Source: CAYFKJ01 sp964343605 (GTDB taxonomy: Bacteria; Pseudomonadota; Alphaproteobacteria; UBA2966). Taken from it: a stretch of 64,000 bases of DNA. The stretch covers positions 124,001 through 188,000 of the forward strand of contig CAYFKJ010000007.1 in NCBI GenBank assembly GCA_964343605.1, in the 5' to 3' direction. The notes below the pieces were generated by a model that saw only the letters and a program-made list of their open reading frames with translations, did no database searches and was not told where the DNA came from. The stretch's first letter is position 1; each line of letters opens with the position of its first letter. The position numbers and the translations under genes are program-made. Below are positions 24,664 through 31,989 of the stretch, piece by piece.

Positions 24664-25044
24664 CTATGAGCGCTTGGATCGCCTCGAAGCCAGCCGCCGG
24701 TTGAACACTTTGGCCACGTCTTTTCTGTTCTGCTGCGCCCAACCGTGGACGAGGGCGATGGGTTCCACCAACCTCTCTCCCTGCGGCGTCAACGTATATT
24801 CCACGTGCGGCGGCACCTCGTTGAAGACCTTGCGATTTACCACTCCCCAGTCTTCGAGATTTCGCAAAGTTTGGGTCAGCATTTTTTTCGAAATGCCTTC
24901 CAGCCTTCGCGTCAGCGCGCCTGGCCGTTGCGGCCCCAATGAAAGAGTGTAGATCAGCCCCGGCACCCATTTTTCCGACATCAGCTCAAACAACTGACGG
25001 GTGGAGCATTTCAGGTCGTATTCTTCTTTGCTGATCGGGCGCAT
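24664..25044 (-). CDS. HxlR-family transcriptional regulator
   Basis: A 126-residue winged-helix protein of the HxlR family. It shows the usual order: Cys-containing N-terminus (C13 in DLKCSTRQLFELMSEKW), the recognition helix region (RRLEGISKKMLTQTLRNLED) and the wing (VEYTLTPQGERLVEPI). The single N-terminal cysteine is at the place where many HxlR proteins sense oxidants or aldehydes. It is divergent from a DUF1330 gene with about 100 bases between that contain an inverted repeat, so it probably controls itself and that gene. Confidence 0.9.
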   Translation of the reverse strand: MRPISKEEYDLKCSTRQLFELMSEKWVPGLIYTLSLGPQRPGALTRRLEGISKKMLTQTLRNLEDWGVVNRKVFNEVPPHVEYTLTPQGERLVEPIALVHGWAQQNRKDVAKVFNRRLASRRSKRS

Positions 25045-25057
25045 GATAAAAAATCCA

Positions 25058-25095
25058 TGGTTACCTAAAGGTGCCTAGTTGATGGTGGGTAACCA
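25058..25095. promoter_or_regulatory. Inverted repeat between HxlR and DUF1330 genes
   Basis: TGGTTACC at 25058-25065 and GGTAACCA at 25088-25095 are perfect inverted copies with 22 bases between; inside, ACCTAAAGGT at 25063-25072 is a near-palindrome. Position between divergent genes and repeat structure suggest HxlR binding sites. Confidence 0.5.
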
Positions 25096-25145
25096 GTACC
25101 CATTTTTCTTCACGAGGTACATGCCCGTCAAGAAAGGACCACTCC

Positions 25146-25448
25146 ATGCCCGCCTATATGCTGACGTTCCTCCGTGTCGAAGACGCCGAGACCCATGCGC
25201 GCGACTACCTGCCCGATGCCCACGCGATCCTGCTGAAACATGGCGGCAAGCCGCTCGCCGTCACCGATGACGCCGAGGTGATCGAGGGCAACCTGCCCGA
25301 AGGCCGGCTGATCCTGATGGAGTTTCCCACCAAAGAAGCCGCCAGGGAGTATTACCTTGGACCGGAGCATCGCCCCTATAAGGAAATCCTCGACAAGGTC
25401 GCATCCTGTGAAGTCGCCATATTCGAAGGCGTGCAGTTGCCGACTTAA
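25146..25448 (+). CDS. DUF1330 family protein
   Basis: A 100-residue protein of the DUF1330 (dimeric alpha-beta barrel) family, recognisable from MPAYMLTFLRVEDAETHARD at the start, HGGKPLAVTDDAEVIEGNLPEGRLILMEFP in two pieces around residues 36-65, and the YYLGPEHRPYKEI segment. AAAGGA lies eight bases before the ATG. Function is not established for the family; it is often beside regulators, as here next to the divergent HxlR gene. Possible role in degradation or sensing of a small aromatic or aldehyde compound, by context only. Confidence 0.85.
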   Translation: MPAYMLTFLRVEDAETHARDYLPDAHAILLKHGGKPLAVTDDAEVIEGNLPEGRLILMEFPTKEAAREYYLGPEHRPYKEILDKVASCEVAIFEGVQLPT

Positions 25449-25487
25449 GTCACCGTTGCCGCCGGAATTCGGTTACGGGGCCTGAGC

Positions 25488-25697
25488 CTAGGCTTCGAGA
25501 CGGAAGCCAACCTTCAGTTCGACCTGATAGTGAGCCACTTTGCCGTCGACGATATGTCCCCGCGTGCCGACGACCTCGAACCAATCCAGATGCCTGAGTG
25601 ACTTGTCGGCCGTTCCGATGGCGTTTTCGATGGCCGCCTCGATGGAGTCGGTGGAGCTGCCGACGAGTTCGAGTTTCTTGTAGACGTGATCAGACAT
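25488..25697 (-). CDS. Dodecin family protein
   Basis: A 69-residue protein that forms, in known cases, a hollow dodecamer binding flavins or coenzyme A and acting as a flavin buffer. The sequence has the family pattern: VYKKLELVGSSTDSIEAAIE, the central W in LDWFEVVGTRGHI, and the last strand GKVAHYQVELKVGFRLE. The start at 25697 has GGGAG nine bases upstream and gives the exact family length; a 15-residue N-terminal extension is possible but unlikely. It is monocistronic. Confidence 0.93.
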   Translation of the reverse strand: MSDHVYKKLELVGSSTDSIEAAIENAIGTADKSLRHLDWFEVVGTRGHIVDGKVAHYQVELKVGFRLEA

Positions 25698-25854
25698 AGC
25701 GCTCTCCCATTGACGCTGCCGGAGGACCCGAGAGCTTCCCACTTAACAAGGTAGGCCCATGGCGTGGATCAGCAAACGGCACAATCGGGCCGCGTTGAAC
25801 CCGTTATCGGTCCGGTGTATGTGAGAGGTGCCGTCCGGTAGAGAGATAAGGGCC

Positions 25855-26574
25855 TTGGAAAAAAAACGCGCCAGCGAAACGGACCTGTACGAACCGGTGA
25901 AGTCGCTGCTGGAGGCCCAGGGCTATGAGGTCAAGGCCGAGGTCAACGGCTGCGACGTGGTGGCTCTCAAGGACGGCGAGCCGGCGGTCATCGTCGAGTT
26001 GAAACTCGCCTTTTCTCTTGATCTGATCTTGCAGGGCGTCAACCGGCTCAATGTCTCGGAAGACGTCTATCTGGCTGTGGCCGCGCCCGACACGACGCTC
26101 AAGCGCCGCAACTGGCGCTCCCGTCAGCGCGGCTATCTCAAACTCTGCCGCATGCTGGGCCTCGGTTTGATGCTGGTCGATCCGCAGGGTCGGGAAGGCC
26201 GGCAAACCAAGATCCTGCTCGACCCCAAGCCCTATGCGCCGCGCAAGAACAAGCGCAAGCAAACCCGGCTGATGACTGAGTTCGCGATGCGGGCGGGCGA
26301 TCCCAACACCGGCGGCGTCACCCGAACGAAGATTATCACGGCCTACCGCCAGGATGCCCTGCGCTGCGCCGCCGCTCTGAGCGGCGCCCAGGACAAAAAG
26401 GTCGCCGAGATCAGAACAGAAACCGGTGTGCCCCGCGCCGCCTCCATCCTGCAGAAGAACCACTATGGCTGGTTCGAACGCACCGGCCGGGGCAGGTACC
26501 GCCTTTCGCCCTTGGGGGAGGAAAGTCTGGAGCTCTACGCCGAGGTTGTATCAACGCTCTCGCTCGAGACATAA
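25855..26574 (+). CDS. DUF2161-family protein, PD-(D/E)xK nuclease-like fold
   Basis: About 239 residues. The N-terminal half has the restriction-endonuclease-like core: ETDLYEPVKSLLEAQGYEVK, then GCDVVALKDGEPAVIVELKL with the D...ExK arrangement (D near 35, E and K in VELK). The C-terminal part carries a basic stretch (APRKNKRKQTRL) and a winged-helix-like end (ASILQKNHYGWFERTGRGRY). The start is uncertain: TTG 25855 gives the usual family N-terminus (EKKRASETDLYEPV), and GTG 25828 gives nine more residues. Alphaproteobacteria commonly carry one copy; its role in nucleic-acid metabolism is not established. Confidence 0.82.
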   Translation: MEKKRASETDLYEPVKSLLEAQGYEVKAEVNGCDVVALKDGEPAVIVELKLAFSLDLILQGVNRLNVSEDVYLAVAAPDTTLKRRNWRSRQRGYLKLCRMLGLGLMLVDPQGREGRQTKILLDPKPYAPRKNKRKQTRLMTEFAMRAGDPNTGGVTRTKIITAYRQDALRCAAALSGAQDKKVAEIRTETGVPRAASILQKNHYGWFERTGRGRYRLSPLGEESLELYAEVVSTLSLET

Positions 26575-26594
26575 ATTAGCGAGATATTTTCCGC

Positions 26595-26707
26595 TGTCCC
26601 CCCCATCCTGTCCTTCCCCCTCCAGGGGGGAAGGAACGCGTAATGGAAACATAAATCGAAATTTGAGTCCCCTCCCCCTTGAGGGGGGAGGGACAGGGTG
26701 GGGGTGG
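26595..26707. repeat. Dispersed GC-rich intergenic repeat, copy A
   Basis: About 113 bases made of two C/G-run hairpins separated by a variable centre: CCTTCCCCCTCCAGGGGGGAAGG on the left and CCCTCCCCCTTGAGGGGGGAGGG on the right, ending in ACAGGGTGGGGGTGG. A second copy in the same orientation lies near 59.8 kb. Such palindromic repeats are common between alphaproteobacterial genes. Here it lies between the DUF2161 gene and the LysR gene. Confidence 0.85.
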
Positions 26708-26733
26708 AGCCGAGAGCGCTGACTTCTTGAAGT

Positions 26734-27618
26734 TTAGGCCAACCGCCCCTCGAACAAATCGGCGTCTCCGCGCACCGCTTCGGCAAACCAGGCGATTATC
26801 GATTGGACTTTGGAGGAGCCGATCATGTCCTTGTGGGTGGCGACCCACAGCGACGTGGACAGGGTTTCGCGGAAGGCGTCGGCCCGGACCAGGTGCGGTG
26901 ACGGATCGCCGACGCAACAGGGAAGCAAGGCCAGACCCAAGCCGGTCTCGGCGATGTCGCGCAGGCCAACGAAGGAGCTCGACCTCAGGACGATGGCCGA
27001 TTCGGGCAGCGTCTGCTGCTGCCATTCACCGACCAGGGAGGCGGTGATGGGCGGGGCGACCCCCAGCCATTTGTGGCCGCCGTAGCCGGTGGCGCGGTTG
27101 CGTTCGAGATAGGACGGCGTGGCGTAAATGTGCATCAGGACATCGCACGCCTTCTCACCGGCCAGATCCGGCGGCAGGTTTGGTGCGGGCCGGATCGTGA
27201 TGTCGGCTTCCATCTTGGAAAAATTGACGTAGGCGTTGGTCAGGTTGAGTTCCGCCACCACGCCGGGATGCTGAGCCTGAAAGGCGGCGACATGCTGGGT
27301 CAGGCCCGCCTCGGCTATGGCGTCCGTCGTCGTAATCCTCACCGGCCCGTCGAGCTCCAGTCCCTGTTTGGCGATGGCCCGGTCGATGCCGTTCACCTGA
27401 TCTTCGATATTCCGCAGCGTCGTCAGGAGGTGGCGGCTTTCCGGCGTCAACACGTAACCCGAACCCGTGCGTTCGAAGACCTGTACACCCTTTTCATCCT
27501 CGAAGGCGGAGACGCGGCGCAATACCGTCGAATGATTGACCCCCAGTACCCGCGCCGCGCCGCTCAGCGTGCCCTGCTCGGCGACCGTTAGAACGTAGCG
27601 CAAATCATCCCAAGCCAT
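26734..27618 (-). CDS. LysR-family transcriptional regulator
   Basis: A 294-residue LysR-type regulator. Residues 1-60 form the helix-turn-helix (WDDLRYVLTVAEQGTLSGAA, RVLGVNHSTVLRRVSAFEDE), and residues about 88-290 the two-lobed ligand-binding domain (ending around LSTSLWVATHKDM). ATG 27618 is chosen because GGAGAGGG precedes it; a longer frame starts 27 codons earlier. It is divergent from a cytochrome c' gene, and an inverted repeat that could be its operator is 24 bases upstream of its start. The inducer is unknown. Confidence 0.9.
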   Translation of the reverse strand: MAWDDLRYVLTVAEQGTLSGAARVLGVNHSTVLRRVSAFEDEKGVQVFERTGSGYVLTPESRHLLTTLRNIEDQVNGIDRAIAKQGLELDGPVRITTTDAIAEAGLTQHVAAFQAQHPGVVAELNLTNAYVNFSKMEADITIRPAPNLPPDLAGEKACDVLMHIYATPSYLERNRATGYGGHKWLGVAPPITASLVGEWQQQTLPESAIVLRSSSFVGLRDIAETGLGLALLPCCVGDPSPHLVRADAFRETLSTSLWVATHKDMIGSSKVQSIIAWFAEAVRGDADLFEGRLA

Positions 27619-27641
27619 GGCCCTCTCCCGCGAAAATGACC

Positions 27642-27657
27642 TGTGCATTATTGCACA
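27642..27657. promoter_or_regulatory. Inverted repeat TGTGCA-N4-TGCACA, candidate LysR operator
   Basis: TGTGCATTATTGCACA is a perfect 6-4-6 inverted repeat in the divergent region between the LysR gene and the cytochrome c' gene, 24 bases from the LysR start. With its flanking T and A it fits the T-N11-A type of LysR site. Confidence 0.55.
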
Positions 27658-27719
27658 AATCAGGGCGCAAATATTCCTAATAGTCAGACTTTTACGCACA
27701 GTCTAATCTACGCCCATCA

Positions 27720-27738
27720 GACCGATTGAGAATCGGTC
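27720..27738 (+). promoter_or_regulatory. Perfect hairpin in the leader of the cytochrome c' gene
   Basis: GACCGATT and AATCGGTC pair perfectly around a 3-base GAG loop, 22 bases before the ATG at 27761 and just upstream of its GGGAGG ribosome binding site. It may be an RNA stability hairpin or a protein operator. Confidence 0.45.
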
Positions 27739-27760
27739 GAATTTCAGGGTGGGAGGTAAG

Positions 27761-28255
27761 ATGCTGAAAACACTAAAAATTGTAGGGTTATCCCTGATCA
27801 TGGCCGGCGTTCTTTCGGTTGGCGGCCAAGGCGTTCTTTCGGTTGATGCACAGGCTGCTGAAATGGACAAGCCCGTTGCGGCCCGCCAGGCCGTCATGAA
27901 ACTCCGGGCCTTCTATCTCGGCACGCTCGGCGGCATGGCCAAGGGCAAGATCGCCTACGACGCCAAAAAGGCCCAATCCGCAGCCGATAGTTTGCTCGGA
28001 CTGTCCAATCTCGACGGCAGCGCCATGTGGCCGCCGGGTTCCGGCAACGACAAGCTCGGCACCAAGACGCGTGCCCTGCCGGCGATCTGGAGCACCTATC
28101 CCGCCGTCGCCGAAAAGGGCAAGGCTCAGAAGATGGCCGAGGAAGCCATGGCCAAAGTTGCGGGCAACGGTTTGGCCGCCCTGCAAGGCGCCATCGGCGA
28201 CGTCGGCAAGGCCTGCGGCGGCTGCCACAAGCAGTTCCGCGAAAAGAAGAAGTAG
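27761..28255 (+). CDS. Cytochrome c' (c-prime) family protein
   Basis: A 164-residue exported cytochrome of the c' family. A signal peptide covers residues 1-33 (hydrophobic IVGLSLIMAGVLSV, cleavage near AQA-AEM). The mature part is a four-helix bundle (KPVAARQAVMKLRAFYLGTL) with the haem motif CGGCH at C152/C155/H156, 12 residues from the C-terminus, as expected. Known c' cytochromes bind NO and CO and are linked to NO tolerance. A GGGAGG ribosome binding site precedes the ATG. A strong terminator follows, so it is monocistronic, probably under the divergent LysR regulator. Confidence 0.9.
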   Translation: MLKTLKIVGLSLIMAGVLSVGGQGVLSVDAQAAEMDKPVAARQAVMKLRAFYLGTLGGMAKGKIAYDAKKAQSAADSLLGLSNLDGSAMWPPGSGNDKLGTKTRALPAIWSTYPAVAEKGKAQKMAEEAMAKVAGNGLAALQGAIGDVGKACGGCHKQFREKKK

Positions 28256-28295
28256 CGCCCTCTCAGATCGGGCCCCCTCGACCGTTGGCGCTCGG

Positions 28296-28335
28296 CACCC
28301 CTGCTCACTTGCCCGGTGGGCGGGGGTGTTTTTTT
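28296..28335 (+). terminator. Rho-independent terminator of the cytochrome c' gene
   Basis: A GC-rich hairpin (arms around CACCCCTGCTCAC and GTGGGCGGGGGTG) is followed directly by seven T residues, 40 bases after the cytochrome c' stop. Confidence 0.85.
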
Positions 28336-28371
28336 AATGAGGAATGGGTACGCCGGGAAAACGGAATTCGG

Positions 28372-29280
28372 TCAAACCGCAAATTGCGCTCTGAAATTCG
28401 ACGGCGTCGTACCGATATGTTTCTTGAATTCGCGCGTGAAATGGGCCTGGTCGGAAAAGCCGCACGCGTAGCCGATTTCGGCCAGCGAAATACCGGCCGT
28501 GCCGAGCATGTTGGACGCCTCATTGAGACGGGCGATCGTCAACAGTTTCGAATACGTATGGCTGGCTTCCCTTAAGCGGCGCTGCAGGCTGCGCGGCGAG
28601 GCCCCCAACTCACCGGCCAGCACCGTTATTGTCCAACTGCGACCGGGATCGGCGGCGAACGCCTTGCGTGCCGCTTCCGTCCAATCCCCATTTTCACCGG
28701 ACATCCGCGGTCGAGCTTTATCCGTTTTCACGCCATCCCAAGACAATTCCCAAGTGGACACGTCGGCGGGGTACGAGCCGTCCGACCACACATCTTGCTT
28801 CAAGCGCCAAATGCGCGACCCGCACGGCCGCGCGCGGAGACCTTCCACGCCACAATATCGAAACAAAGCCGCGAGCAGGCCGAAGACAAGCAGATCCTCG
28901 GCAGGATGGGGCGGCGGGTGTGGCGCGACCGCCATGTGCCTGAGAACAAGCTTTCCTTCCCCTTCCCCCAAAATCTCTGTGCGGTGCCTGGAATGGGTGA
29001 ACCTTTCAAGCCGCCGCCAGCGCGAAATCAAGTCCGCCGGGTTGCGGGCCAGCGACAACGCCGTCATCAAAGGCTCTTCGGGTGCTTCGTCGATTGCCTC
29101 CCCGATTCGCAGGAGTGCCACCGGTCCATGCGCCTTCAGCAACGCATCCGCCAACACCCGCTTATGGGCAAGCGGCACGTGCGCTTCCGAAGGCGGGTCC
29201 AGATCCTTAGCTCCCAGTCCCTGACGCGCCAGTCCCAGGCCGATCAACCGCATCATCGCGGCGGAGGCGAAATCCTTCAC
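28372..29280 (-). CDS. AraC-family transcriptional regulator
   Basis: A 302-residue regulator. Residues about 1-190 form an AraC arabinose-binding-like (PF12625-type) domain, with no strong motif; residues about 205-300 contain the double helix-turn-helix (LAGELGASPRSLQRRLREAS, then SLAEIGYACGFSDQAHFTRE and FKKHIGTTPSNFRAQ). It begins only five bases after the end of the molybdenum hydroxylase large-subunit gene on the same strand, so it is probably in the same transcript and may regulate it. Effector unknown. Confidence 0.88.
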   Translation of the reverse strand: MKDFASAAMMRLIGLGLARQGLGAKDLDPPSEAHVPLAHKRVLADALLKAHGPVALLRIGEAIDEAPEEPLMTALSLARNPADLISRWRRLERFTHSRHRTEILGEGEGKLVLRHMAVAPHPPPHPAEDLLVFGLLAALFRYCGVEGLRARPCGSRIWRLKQDVWSDGSYPADVSTWELSWDGVKTDKARPRMSGENGDWTEAARKAFAADPGRSWTITVLAGELGASPRSLQRRLREASHTYSKLLTIARLNEASNMLGTAGISLAEIGYACGFSDQAHFTREFKKHIGTTPSNFRAQFAV

Positions 29281-29285
29281 GGCTC

Positions 29286-31337
29286 TCAGCCTGTAAGGTC
29301 GTCGGGCCTGACCGGCAACCGCGTTACTCGTACGCCGCTGGCTTCCCGGATTGCGTTCAGGATAGCGCCCGACGCGGCGACGATTGCCGTTTCTCCCGCT
29401 CCCGTCGGCGCCTCACTGCCTTCCACAAGATCGATCACCATCGGCGGCGCCTGATCGAAGCGCGGGATCGGAGCGTCGCCGAAGTTCTCGGCCTCGACCA
29501 CGCCGCCGGCAACCGGCAGGTCATCGCCCAGCGCCATCCCCAAACCCCAAATGAGATTGCCTTCGCATTGCGCCCGAACCTGATCGGGATTGATGACACG
29601 GCCGCAGTCGTGGGCGCACCACAGGTGTTCGACCCGCACGTTACCGTCGGGGGCGACGGTAACGTCCGCCACGACCGCCGCGTAGCTCATGTCCTTATAG
29701 ATGCCGCACGCCACCCCGCGCGCCCGACCCGGCGTGCCGGCGGGGTCAACCGATTCAGCGGTCGATTTCACCTGGCGGAGGACTGCCGCAAGCCGGGAAT
29801 CCTCGATCTGTTCCAGCCGGAATTCGAACGGATCCCGTCCGGCTTTGCGGGCGCAATCGTCCATGGCGCATTCGACCACGAGAGCATTGGGACCGGCGCC
29901 GAGACCGCGCCAGGGCCCCGTCAGCACGGGCAGGCGCACGAGATCGTGCTCGATCCGCCGGCGCGGAATTCCATAGGGCGGGACCGCCCCCCTTGCGACG
30001 CCCTTGTCGCCGATGAAATCGGTGACGCGTTGCATCCAGGGCGGCAAAGCGGCGTTGGTGAACAGGATGTGCCCGCTGGAAAAGGCATGCCACCAATCGC
30101 CCACCTTGCCGTCCGCCAATCGGGCGCGCACCCGATGGCTGGAGGGTGAGCGGTGAAAGCCCTGGCGGTATTCCTGCGTCCGCGTCCATTGCACTTTAAC
30201 GGGCCGGCCGGACCGTTGCGCCAGAACGGCAGCTTCAAGCTCGACCGTGCAAATTGTCTTGCCGCCGAAGGCGCCGCCGACACGCATGCTGTGAACCGCC
30301 ACGTCCTCGCTTTCAAGATCGAAATGCCGGGCCATGACGTCTCTCACGTAAAATACATCCTGGGAGCCGGCCCAAAGTTCCAGCTCGCGCCCCCTGAATT
30401 CCGCCACTGCCACACGCGGCTCCATCGGCGCGTGGGCAGACAGAGGAATATCGAATCGCAGGTCGACATCCCAGCTGCCCTCCCCCGCCACATCGTCGTC
30501 GACAATCTGATAGGAAAGATCACCATCGGCCAGCCGCACGTCGATATCGAGCATACCGTCGACGTCCTGCTGTTCGAAATTGCCTTCGACCTGCCACCGG
30601 ACGTCCAGCGCCTCGGCGATACGGTCGAGCGCGCCCGGCGTTTCGGCGACGATGCCCAGGCCCATGCTTTCGCCTTGCCGGAAGAGATCGTCCTGCACGA
30701 GGCCGACGAAACCGCCGACCTGCTTTGCCGCCTCCTCGTTCCAGGCGACCGGTTTGGAGGGGAGTTCGGGCGACGCCGCCGCCCTGAGAACTCGGCCATA
30801 GACCATGCCGGGGCGCCGGATATCGGACGCATAGACGGGCTCGCCCGAGACGATGGCCTCGGCCTGCACCAGAGGAACCTTCTTCCCGACGAACGAACCC
30901 GTCCCCGAAAAGGCACGCAGTTCCGTCATCGGTCGCGGTTCCGCCTCCAGATTCCCCGACGTTCGACCGGACGCCAAGGCCTCCCGCAGCGTCGCGCACG
31001 CCTGCGCAAGCGGCAGGGCGTAGTCCTTGACCGAATCGCTGCCGACGGTGGACCGGACGTACCCGATTTCTGTCGTAGTGTGCAGATCGACGTCGACGTC
31101 CGACCAACCGGCGCCCAATTCCTCACAAGCCACTTGCTTGAGCGCGGTGGCGATATTCTGTCCGAGTTCGGCGCGCGGCAGCGACAGGTAGTACTGTCCG
31201 GCATTGTGGCGGATCCAGCCGACCGCCGCCTCCGCCGTCGGCTCGGGTCGTTTCGGGATTACCGGCAGGCAACCGCCGAGGGCGAAGCTCACGCCGATGC
31301 CGGCGCCCATGCCGAGAAAGGTTCTGCGCTGCATCAT
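29286..31337 (-). CDS. Molybdopterin-binding subunit of an IorB-type xanthine dehydrogenase family oxidoreductase
   Basis: A 683-residue large subunit of the molybdenum hydroxylase family, closest in layout to isoquinoline 1-oxidoreductase beta. The N-terminus has a Tat motif (RRTFLG at 4-9) followed by a lipobox-like LGGC ending at C23, so it is exported folded and may be lipid-anchored. Molybdopterin-binding elements include MRVGGAFGGKT and the C-terminal GAGE motif (PTGAGETAIVAASGA), whose Glu is the catalytic base. The start overlaps the small-subunit stop by four bases. Substrate: an aldehyde or N-heterocycle by family; not determined. The AraC gene follows. Confidence 0.88.
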   Translation of the reverse strand: MMQRRTFLGMGAGIGVSFALGGCLPVIPKRPEPTAEAAVGWIRHNAGQYYLSLPRAELGQNIATALKQVACEELGAGWSDVDVDLHTTTEIGYVRSTVGSDSVKDYALPLAQACATLREALASGRTSGNLEAEPRPMTELRAFSGTGSFVGKKVPLVQAEAIVSGEPVYASDIRRPGMVYGRVLRAAASPELPSKPVAWNEEAAKQVGGFVGLVQDDLFRQGESMGLGIVAETPGALDRIAEALDVRWQVEGNFEQQDVDGMLDIDVRLADGDLSYQIVDDDVAGEGSWDVDLRFDIPLSAHAPMEPRVAVAEFRGRELELWAGSQDVFYVRDVMARHFDLESEDVAVHSMRVGGAFGGKTICTVELEAAVLAQRSGRPVKVQWTRTQEYRQGFHRSPSSHRVRARLADGKVGDWWHAFSSGHILFTNAALPPWMQRVTDFIGDKGVARGAVPPYGIPRRRIEHDLVRLPVLTGPWRGLGAGPNALVVECAMDDCARKAGRDPFEFRLEQIEDSRLAAVLRQVKSTAESVDPAGTPGRARGVACGIYKDMSYAAVVADVTVAPDGNVRVEHLWCAHDCGRVINPDQVRAQCEGNLIWGLGMALGDDLPVAGGVVEAENFGDAPIPRFDQAPPMVIDLVEGSEAPTGAGETAIVAASGAILNAIREASGVRVTRLPVRPDDLTG

Positions 31338-31795
31338 GACGAGGCCTCCGCCGCCCGGTGAATGGCCCGGCGAATGCGCTGCTGGGTCCCGCAGCGGCAA
31401 AGATTTGCCGACATGGCTTCATCGATGTCGGCATCGCTCGGACGCGGAGTGCGGCGCAGCAACGCCGCGGCGGACATGATCTGGCCGGCCTGACAGTAAC
31501 CGCACTGGGGCACGTTCTCCTCGAGCCAGGCGCGCTGAACGGGATGCGGCTTGCCGTTTTCATCGGCCAACCCCTCGACGGTTTCGATCCTGGCGCCAAC
31601 CACCTCGTCGGGAGACACCGTGCAGCTTTGCCTGGCCACCCCGTCGACCAGAACCGTGCAGGCGCCGCAAAGGCCCACGCCGCAACCGAACTTCGCGCCG
31701 ACAAAGCCGAGGTTCTCCCGCAGGACATGAAGGAGGCTTTCTTCCCGCCAGGCAGCGCCGATGTCGAATTCCTGGCCGTTGATCGTCAGTTTCAT
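31334..31795 (-). CDS. 2Fe-2S subunit of an IorA-type oxidoreductase
   Basis: A 153-residue iron-sulfur subunit with two 2Fe-2S clusters: a plant-type ferredoxin site (CGVGLCGACTVL with further cysteine in RQSCTV) and the helical C-terminal site (CGYCQAGQ and NLCRCG). This is the normal layout for the small subunit of xanthine-dehydrogenase-family enzymes that lack an FAD subunit. The ATG at 31795 has GGGAGG six bases upstream; one codon earlier is also possible. It is first in the operon with the large subunit and the AraC regulator. Electrons probably leave to a cytochrome rather than NAD. Confidence 0.92.
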   Translation of the reverse strand: MKLTINGQEFDIGAAWREESLLHVLRENLGFVGAKFGCGVGLCGACTVLVDGVARQSCTVSPDEVVGARIETVEGLADENGKPHPVQRAWLEENVPQCGYCQAGQIMSAAALLRRTPRPSDADIDEAMSANLCRCGTQQRIRRAIHRAAEASS

Positions 31796-31989
31796 CATCC
31801 GCCTCCCGAAATTTGCCGTTATCCGTATATAGTCACGCTGCAGGGGTGTTTCTTGAATTATTGCGCCAAAATGGTGCTGCTTGTATTTGGCGCCATGCCG
31901 ATGACCATCGCCGACGCGGTGCCGCGGCATTGAACGCCTCCTCCGCTCGTAGTAAGAGGTAACGCTCTGATTTTGGACGGAGACGAGAG

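Noticed and set aside
26595..26707. Rho-independent terminator of the DUF2161 gene
   Set aside because: The hairpins lack T-runs and the element recurs at 59.8 kb in another setting, so it is a dispersed repeat.
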